Shown piece by piece: positions 58,921-64,000 of a DNA stretch of 64,000 nt (positions within the stretch are counted from its first letter, which is position 1; every line of letters begins with the position of its first letter). The position numbers and the translations under genes are program-made. A model generated the notes under the pieces. That model was given only the letters and a program-made list of their open reading frames with translations. It searched no databases and was not told the DNA's origin. Source of the DNA: Bacillota bacterium (GTDB lineage: Bacteria; Bacillota; Clostridia; Acetivibrionales; DTU013); assembly GCA_023411575.1 (NCBI GenBank), contig JAEYOP010000063.1, forward strand, positions 62,001 through 126,000, read 5' to 3'.

Positions 58921-59652
58921 TTGATAAAGCAAGCATTTTACACCCGGCTTGCCCAATTGATCCAAACCATTGAAAGCACACAGGACAGTGCGGTGGAAGA
59001 GGCTGCAAAGGCCATATCCGACGCCATCGCCGCCGGAGGCGCCGTCCATATCTATGATACCGGGCACATGCTCGACAGCGAGCTGATCAGCCGGGCCGGC
59101 GGCCTTGTCGCGTTCAAGCCGCTGCGCGTCCATTTTGACGTTCAGGACGACGTGCGCAGCCGTCCCGGGGATAAGGACAAGGTCCGGTGCATGGAGGGCC
59201 TCATGGGCTTTGCCCTGGCGAAAAGCAACGCCCGTCCGGGCGATGTGCTGGTAGTCGGAAGCGTTTCCGGCAAGGGCGTTCTGCCCGTGGATCTCGCCAT
59301 TCTGGCAAAAGAAACGGGCCTGAAGGTGATCGCCCTGACCAGCGTTTCGTATTCCAGCCTGCTCCAGAGCGAGCATTCCAGCGGAAAGCGCCTCTTTGAA
59401 GCGGCGGATATCTGCATAGACAATTGCGCGCCGCCGCTGGACGCCATGATCGAGGTCCCGGAACTGGGCCTTTCCATCTGCCCCGCGTCCGGCCTGTCGG
59501 CAGCCGCCCTCATGTGGGCCGTAACAGCCCAGGTGGTGGACAATCTTCTGCATCTCGGCGTCAAACCCACCGTCTACAAATCCATCAACTTCCCCGGAAG
59601 CGCGGAATTCAACGAGGCGGAACGCCGACGCTACGCGGAAACCGGCTTTTAA
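58921..59652 (+). CDS. SIS-domain sugar isomerase/phosphosugar-binding protein 1
   Basis: 243 residues. The SIS fold: AAKAISDAIAAGGAVHIYDTGHM, GDVLVVGSVSGKGVLPVDLAIL and GLKVIALTSVSYSSLL, with serines for phosphate binding. The start is TTG 58921 (AAGGGG 9 bases upstream); the ATG just before is out of frame and closes at once. Related proteins are annotated as sugar isomerase domain proteins; the substrate is unknown. It is paired with a second SIS gene, 26 bases downstream. Confidence 0.85.
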   Translation: MIKQAFYTRLAQLIQTIESTQDSAVEEAAKAISDAIAAGGAVHIYDTGHMLDSELISRAGGLVAFKPLRVHFDVQDDVRSRPGDKDKVRCMEGLMGFALAKSNARPGDVLVVGSVSGKGVLPVDLAILAKETGLKVIALTSVSYSSLLQSEHSSGKRLFEAADICIDNCAPPLDAMIEVPELGLSICPASGLSAAALMWAVTAQVVDNLLHLGVKPTVYKSINFPGSAEFNEAERRRYAETGF

Positions 59653-59678
59653 TTCCGGAAAGGACGAGGTGAAGAAAA

Positions 59679-60416
59679 ATGCAAATCGAAAACTATTTTT
59701 CCGCCGTAACCGGTATCCTGGAGGAGATTCTCCTTAAGGAAGCAGACGTGATGCACAAAGTGTCCGGGCTGTTCAGCGAAGCCGTCGCCCGCGGCAATAC
59801 GGTTTTCATCACCGGCTGCAGCCATTCCAGCATTTTCGCCCAGGAGGTCTATTACAGGGCCGGGGGCTTCATGCTGATGAATCCGGTTTTCCTGCCCGGC
59901 ATGACGCTGGATACCGTCCCGGTCACCCAGACCACCCGGTATGAGCAGATTTCCGGCATTGCCGAAGCCGTGCTGTCGGAATCGAAAATCCGCGCGGGCG
60001 ACGTTCTGGTCATCGCATCCGTATCGGGCCGCAATGCGGTTCCCGTAGAAATGGCGCTATGGGCAAAAAGCAACGGCGTCACCACTGTGGCGCTGACTTC
60101 CCTGAACTATTCCAAAGCGGTGGAAAGCCGCCATTCCTCCGGTAAAAAGCTGTATGAACTGGCGGATTTTGTTCTGGACCTCCGCTGTCCCAAGGGCGAC
60201 GCCGTGCTGGAGGTGGAGGGGCTGCCTGAAAAAACGGCCCCTGTTTCTACGATCACCGGCATTGCCATGCTTCATGCCGTAATCGCGCAGGCCGTAGAAA
60301 ATCTGATCCGGGCCGGCATAACGCCTCCGGTATACCTGTCGGCCAACCTGGACGGCGGCCGCGAGCATAACAAACGGATGCTGGATCAATACAGGGAACA
60401 GATCCATTATTTATAA
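59679..60416 (+). CDS. SIS-domain sugar isomerase/phosphosugar-binding protein 2
   Basis: 245 residues, a paralogue of the gene before (VARGNTVFITGCSHSSIFAQEV, GDVLVIASVSGRNAVPVEMALW, VTTVALTSLNYSKAVESRHSSGKKLYELADF). Both share the SRHSSGKKLYE-type segment (EHSSGKRLFEAAD in the first). A pair of related SIS chains suggests a heterodimer or two steps on similar phosphosugars. The stop codon lies inside the shared terminator hairpin. GAGGTGAAG precedes the ATG. Confidence 0.86.
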   Translation: MQIENYFSAVTGILEEILLKEADVMHKVSGLFSEAVARGNTVFITGCSHSSIFAQEVYYRAGGFMLMNPVFLPGMTLDTVPVTQTTRYEQISGIAEAVLSESKIRAGDVLVIASVSGRNAVPVEMALWAKSNGVTTVALTSLNYSKAVESRHSSGKKLYELADFVLDLRCPKGDAVLEVEGLPEKTAPVSTITGIAMLHAVIAQAVENLIRAGITPPVYLSANLDGGREHNKRMLDQYREQIHYL

Positions 60417-60443
60417 AGCAGGGGCTCCCTCCCCCTGCTTTAT
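60413..60443. terminator. Bidirectional terminator between SIS and response-regulator genes
   Basis: Perfect 10-bp stem AAAGCAGGGG (60415-60424) with CCCCTGCTTT (60432-60441), T/A-rich on both sides. Ends both converging units. Confidence 0.85.
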
Positions 60444-60454
60444 TGTATCTCCGC

Positions 60455-61489
60455 TTATTCCTTGTTCGCCAGCCGCGCTCTGTATTCCGAGGGCAGCAAA
60501 CCGATCTGCTTTCTGAACAGTTGGCCGAAATATTTCGAATCGTTGTAGCCCACCATTTCGCAAATATCCTGAATCCGCAGATTTTTGTCCTCCAGCAGCC
60601 TTTTTGCCTTTTCCACTCTCCGCTTTGTCAAAAAATCCACGTAATTTTCTCCTGTTTCCGTTTTGAACAGCTGGCTCAAATAAGAGGCGTTGAGGAAAAA
60701 TTTCCCCGCGAGGTCGGCCAGCGTGATATCGCCGCTCAGATTCCGTTCGATGTATTCTTTGATCTGCTCGATCATTTTCTGATTGCCATGCTCCGTTTTA
60801 TGGTCCAGAACCGCGAAAACGATCCTCTCAAATTCCTTTTTCACCTCGTTCAGGGTAGTAAACCGGGCCATGTGCCTTTCCGAAGAAACGTCGCTTTTCA
60901 ATATGTCCTCCAGATTGCAGCCCGTGCCGTTCAGACGGAGATTCAGGGTGACCAGGACGCTGGCGCACATTTTCCGGCTCAGTTCGAAGGGCACCTTATG
61001 CTTCCGGAATTCCTCAAACAGCGCCTCAACAGTGTCCGGCAGGCTTTTCCGGTCCAGATCCTCCACTTCCCGCAGAAGCCGGGATTCCAGCATGAAGGGA
61101 TACCCGTAGTTTTCTTTGCCGAGCTGCTCCTTGATTTTCAACAGGGACTCCTCCAGAAGCTCCGCGTTGACCGGCTTCAGCAGGTAATCCACCACGCTGT
61201 TGCGAATGCTTTGCTGCATGTAGGAAAAATCATCAAACCCCGTCAGCACGATCACCTTTATGCCCGGAAAGCGCTCCTTCAGCTTTTCCGTCAATTCGAG
61301 CCCGTCCATTCCCGGCATTTTCAAATCCGTAATCACGATATCCGTATTGTCGGCCGTGATCTGCTCCAGCGCTTCCTCTCCGTCACTGGCCTCGCCCCGG
61401 ATTTCAAAGCCGAGCTCCTCCCAGGGAATCAGCTTTTTCAGCCCTCTTCGGATCAGATGCTCGTCATCTGCCAGAAATACCTTTAACAT
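60455..61489 (-). CDS. yesN: Response regulator with AraC-type DNA-binding domain (YesN-like)
   Basis: 344 residues. Receiver 1-120: acidic pocket VFLADDEHL, phospho-acceptor Asp in IVITDLKMPGMDGLEL (about residue 54), switch Thr in VLTGFDDF and Lys in LLKPVNAE. The C-terminal ~100 residues are an AraC double HTH (ITLADLAGKFFLNASYLSQLFKTETGENYVDFL, IQDICEMVGYNDSKYFGQLFRKQIG). It overlaps the kinase gene by 26 bases, so the two are coupled. Such pairs usually switch on sugar uptake and glycosidase genes. Confidence 0.94.
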   Translation of the reverse strand: MLKVFLADDEHLIRRGLKKLIPWEELGFEIRGEASDGEEALEQITADNTDIVITDLKMPGMDGLELTEKLKERFPGIKVIVLTGFDDFSYMQQSIRNSVVDYLLKPVNAELLEESLLKIKEQLGKENYGYPFMLESRLLREVEDLDRKSLPDTVEALFEEFRKHKVPFELSRKMCASVLVTLNLRLNGTGCNLEDILKSDVSSERHMARFTTLNEVKKEFERIVFAVLDHKTEHGNQKMIEQIKEYIERNLSGDITLADLAGKFFLNASYLSQLFKTETGENYVDFLTKRRVEKAKRLLEDKNLRIQDICEMVGYNDSKYFGQLFRKQIGLLPSEYRARLANKE

Positions 61490-63350
61490 TCTCCATCACC
61501 CATTCCTCGTCATTAAATGCCGGTATCGCAAGCTTGACCACGGTGCCCTCGCCGGGCATGCTGTCTATGGTCAGCCCGTAATTCCCGCCAAAATAAAGGA
61601 CAATCCTCTCGTTTACATTTTTCAAGCCGATGCTTTGCGTGCCGTCGTCGGAACAACTGGAAATATGCTCCCGGAGCCGGCTCAGCTGAAGAAGCTGCAT
61701 CCCCGCGCCGTTATCCCGGACTTCAAATTCCAGATCGTTTTCCACCCGTTTTGCGCGAACAATAAGAAGGCCTTTGCCCTTCTTTTTCTCCAGACCGTGG
61801 TAAATTGCGTTCTCCACGATGGGCTGCAAGGTGAATTTTAAGGTTTTACAGTCCAGGATATCCTCGTCGATATCGTATATCACATCAAATTTATCGCCGT
61901 AACGGATTTTCTGGAGCAGAATGTAATTTTTGGCATGCTGAATTTCGTAGCGCACCTCCACAATATCCTTCCTTTGCCTTACGCTGTAGCGGAACAGGTT
62001 TGCCAGGGCCTCTGTAGCGCTTGCGATATCCCTGTTTTCGTCGATGACCGCCATCATCCGGATGGACTCCAGCGTATTGTATAAAAAGTGGGGATTGATC
62101 TGACTCTTCAGAGATTCCAGTTCCGCTTCCCGTTTCTTGATCTCGATGCTTTTGATGGAAGCCAGCAAGGTGTTGATTTTCTGCATGAGCTGGTTGAAGC
62201 TGTGCGAAAGCTCGCCGATTTCATTGTAGCTGCGGATGGAAACCCGGATATCCGTATTCCCCTTCTCAAAGGCTCTCATGGCGTTTTGCAGGTTTCTCAT
62301 GGGCCGGGTCACGCTGCGGGAGATCAAAACCGAAATGGCAAAGACCAGAAGAATAAAGAGGACCGACAGCGTAAAAAAGATGGTTTTGATGCCGGCCACC
62401 CTTTGAAGCACCTCTTCATAGGGCAGAATGCCGATGGCCGTCCAGCCGGTGTAATCGGAGGTATCGCTGACGAGAATCGTTTTGTGCGCTCCGAAATCCT
62501 CTATGGCATTTACGCTTTTTTGCTCCCCGATCCTGTCCATCACCTTCCGGATGTCGATTCCGCCGCTCCCCCCGGACCGGTACAGCACATTCCCGCTTGA
62601 GTCGGCAATGAACACGTAGCCCGACTTTCCGATATTCACTTCCCTGCAGATCCGTTCAAACACCTTCGTATCGCAGTCGATCAGCATGAAGCCCGTGTAG
62701 ACGCCCCGGGAGAAATTGAATATCCGTCTTCCCAGCGAGAATACGTTTTTACTCGGCGCAAAAAGGTAATCCGCCTTATGGATGGGAATCATGACCTTTT
62801 CGCCGGTAGATTGGCGCAATTTTTCATAGAGGTCGTCATGAAAGAAGTCGTACTGTATTTTTACAATGCCGAATTTGCTTTTGGTTACGATCCCCCCGTC
62901 CAGGGAGATCATGGACATAAAATCGATATCCTGCTTGACGCCCATCAGATTCTGCAAAAAGGCCTGCATTTTTTCAGCATCCGGTTTTGCCTCCGTCCCG
63001 CTCTGGAAAACGGGCCCGCCGGCATTCGGCCGGATAACCGCCTGATACGCATTTTGGCCGCTGGTATTGAGCATATATTCTTCAATGTCCTTATCCGTAT
63101 AAGGCATAAGCGAAAGGGTATCAATCTGGTTTATGTATTCGTTCAGCGTCGTATTGACCTGCTTCACGGATTGGAGGGATACCTTGCGCATCTCTGTTTC
63201 AATTTCAATCATGCTGACAAAATACAGAACACATCCAAAGATCAAAAGGGGCACGAGAATAGAGGCGAGATAGGTTATGATCAACCTGGGGCGCAGGCTC
63301 ATGTTTTCGAGAAAAAGACTTATGCTCTTGAACTTGGGCTCGTTTTGCAT
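61464..63350 (-). CDS. yesM: Sensor histidine kinase (YesM-like)
   Basis: 628 residues. Two membrane helices (about 20-45 and 335-357) enclose a ~290-residue outer dCACHE-type sensor; a HAMP domain follows (SVTRPMRNLQNAMRAFEKGN), then the His_kinase block QINPHFLYNTLESIRMMAVI, with His phospho-acceptor, and a GHKL ATPase (QPIVENAIYHGLEKKKGKG, DNGAGM, SIGLKNVNERI). This is the 5TM-less LytS/YesM class that signals to AraC-type regulators. The glycosidase upstream in the same direction is a likely target or neighbour in function. Confidence 0.94.
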   Translation of the reverse strand: MQNEPKFKSISLFLENMSLRPRLIITYLASILVPLLIFGCVLYFVSMIEIETEMRKVSLQSVKQVNTTLNEYINQIDTLSLMPYTDKDIEEYMLNTSGQNAYQAVIRPNAGGPVFQSGTEAKPDAEKMQAFLQNLMGVKQDIDFMSMISLDGGIVTKSKFGIVKIQYDFFHDDLYEKLRQSTGEKVMIPIHKADYLFAPSKNVFSLGRRIFNFSRGVYTGFMLIDCDTKVFERICREVNIGKSGYVFIADSSGNVLYRSGGSGGIDIRKVMDRIGEQKSVNAIEDFGAHKTILVSDTSDYTGWTAIGILPYEEVLQRVAGIKTIFFTLSVLFILLVFAISVLISRSVTRPMRNLQNAMRAFEKGNTDIRVSIRSYNEIGELSHSFNQLMQKINTLLASIKSIEIKKREAELESLKSQINPHFLYNTLESIRMMAVIDENRDIASATEALANLFRYSVRQRKDIVEVRYEIQHAKNYILLQKIRYGDKFDVIYDIDEDILDCKTLKFTLQPIVENAIYHGLEKKKGKGLLIVRAKRVENDLEFEVRDNGAGMQLLQLSRLREHISSCSDDGTQSIGLKNVNERIVLYFGGNYGLTIDSMPGEGTVVKLAIPAFNDEEWVMENVKGISGR

Positions 63351-63435
63351 TCGCTCATCCTCATGTCATCCATCGAAAAAAGTGCCTTCTACAAAAAATA
63401 TACCATAAAAAAAGCGGCTGTTCAATTGATATCAT

Positions 63436-63516
63436 GCCCTTTTGAGGGCCGCACCAGGTGAACTCCTCCGGCTCTCTCCAAGAGGGCAGCTTAATATTCC
63501 GCCCCCTCTGGGAGGG
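63436..63516. repeat. Cluster of three small hairpins after the glycosidase gene
   Basis: GCCCT/AGGGC (63436-63449), CTCT/AGAG (63474-63484) and CCCTC/GAGGG (63504-63516), separated by about 20-25 bases. They may stabilise the end of the glycosidase message; no T-run follows any of them directly. Confidence 0.4.
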
Positions 63517-63520
63517 CCGC

Positions 63521-64000
63521 CTAGTATTCCGTACCCATAGGGCAGTTCACCAGATACTCCGCCCCGTTTCCTCCGATATCCCCCCTGACGGTAATATCGC
63601 CGTACGGCGTCGGTATCCTGCCCGAATACCGGTCCGCGCCGCAGACGGAGGGAATGGCGGTAAACCTCCGGAAGCCCGGCTCCGACGGCTTTACGCCCAG
63701 GAGATACGCATGGAAAAAATAGGCCGGAATGGCGGACCAGCCGTGGCAAAGACTCCCCGCTTTTTCAAAGTCGTTGGCGCCCCGGATGGTTTCCCAGAAG
63801 CTGGTCGCTTTGTTGTAGAGCATATGCCCCCAGTCCGCTGCAATATCCTCGAACACCAGCGAGCCATATTGCTCCGCTTCCTGGAGCAAAGCTTCGTATT
63901 TGTAGAAGGAATAGCTGAGTGTCGTCCGGACGAAAGCGGCGTCCTTCCGTGAAAGCCTCCTGCGCAACTCTTTCGCAATTCCATCCGGAGCCGCCCCGCT
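63521..64000 (-). CDS. C-terminal part of a six-hairpin glycosidase (GH78/alpha-L-rhamnosidase-like), cut by window edge
   Basis: The frame is open to the right edge (about 159 codons seen). TLSYSFYKYEALLQEAEQYG, WGHMLYNKATSFWETIRGANDFE and SLCHGWSAIPAYFFHAYLLGVKP match the end of the (alpha/alpha)6 barrel and the start of the last beta domain in alpha-L-rhamnosidase-type enzymes. The catalytic acids are beyond the window. It lies upstream of the YesM/YesN genes on the same strand, which is consistent with a regulated glycan-degrading locus. Substrate cannot be named from this end. Confidence 0.7.
   Translation of the reverse strand, partial: SGAAPDGIAKELRRRLSRKDAAFVRTTLSYSFYKYEALLQEAEQYGSLVFEDIAADWGHMLYNKATSFWETIRGANDFEKAGSLCHGWSAIPAYFFHAYLLGVKPSEPGFRRFTAIPSVCGADRYSGRIPTPYGDITVRGDIGGNGAEYLVNCPMGTEY

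Overview
The window looks like the chromosome of an anaerobic, fermentative member of the Clostridia (Firmicutes). The evidence is the gene content: two NAD-linked [FeFe] hydrogenase operons, pyruvate formate-lyase, PPi-type phosphofructokinase, class II aldolase, a V-type Na+ ATPase, S-layer homology proteins, LCP, YitT and YesM/YesN families. Base composition is moderately GC-rich, except for an AT-rich island at about 48.1-50.9 kb. I see no rRNA, tRNA or CRISPR array.

Layout. 0-5 kb: the start of a phosphodiester glycosidase, a membrane protein, alpha-glucan phosphorylase and a D,D-carboxypeptidase-like protein that lacks the nucleophilic serine. 5-7 kb: a dapB-type reductase behind a c-di-AMP (ydaO) riboswitch, then a SIMPL protein. 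7-10.3 kb: a three-gene operon of 2-hydroxyacyl-CoA dehydratase activase type, with a 31-bp palindrome at its front. 10.3-15 kb: YgjV, asparaginase, a 160-bp MITE-like inverted repeat, aldolase, a truncated DUF554 gene and PPi-phosphofructokinase. 15-20.4 kb: an SLH/Ig-like surface protein, ThuA and SDR genes, and pflB behind a ZTP riboswitch. 20.4-24.6 kb: a flavin reductase, an ABC exporter and an LCP protein.

24.8-29.9 kb holds a five-gene Hnd/Hyd-type hydrogenase operon with a near-consensus promoter and a perfect Rex box. 30-39.4 kb is YitT plus a complete nine-subunit V-ATPase operon (H-I-K-E-C-F-A-B-D) whose c-ring subunit carries Na+ ligands; the operon has an unexplained leader of about 290 nt. 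39.8-42.8 kb holds an HTH regulator and an SLH protein.

42.9-48.0 kb is a tightly packed seven-gene run on the minus strand: DRTGG, RsbW-like ATPase, a HydS-like [FeFe] protein, DRTGG, PHP, HTH, and a transmembrane Ser/Thr kinase with an SLH-like outer domain. It reads as one redox/H2-sensing and phospho-signalling system and is my main candidate for an undescribed system. A decayed copy of part of it, still with HTH and PHP adjacent, lies at 50.8-51.0 kb.

48.2-50.8 kb is the AT-rich island: an HD-GYP phosphodiesterase, a broken XRE gene, a c-di-GMP riboswitch, and a small tyrosine recombinase flanked by imperfect inverted repeats of about 86 bp. 51.1-56.5 kb is a second hydrogenase operon, in which the NuoF/HydB subunit is fused to a GltD/NfnB-like NADPH module. 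This suggests a complex linking H2, NADH, ferredoxin and NADPH. 56.8-64 kb is a carbohydrate locus: a BadF-family sugar kinase, a DeoR repressor, two SIS proteins with a consensus promoter and operator-like repeats, a YesN/YesM two-component system, and the end of a six-hairpin glycosidase.

Together the window describes glycogen and sugar fermentation to formate and H2, with redox control by Rex and perhaps a hydrogenase-like sensor, Na+ bioenergetics, and unusually heavy use of nucleotide-sensing riboswitches (c-di-AMP, ZTP, c-di-GMP).
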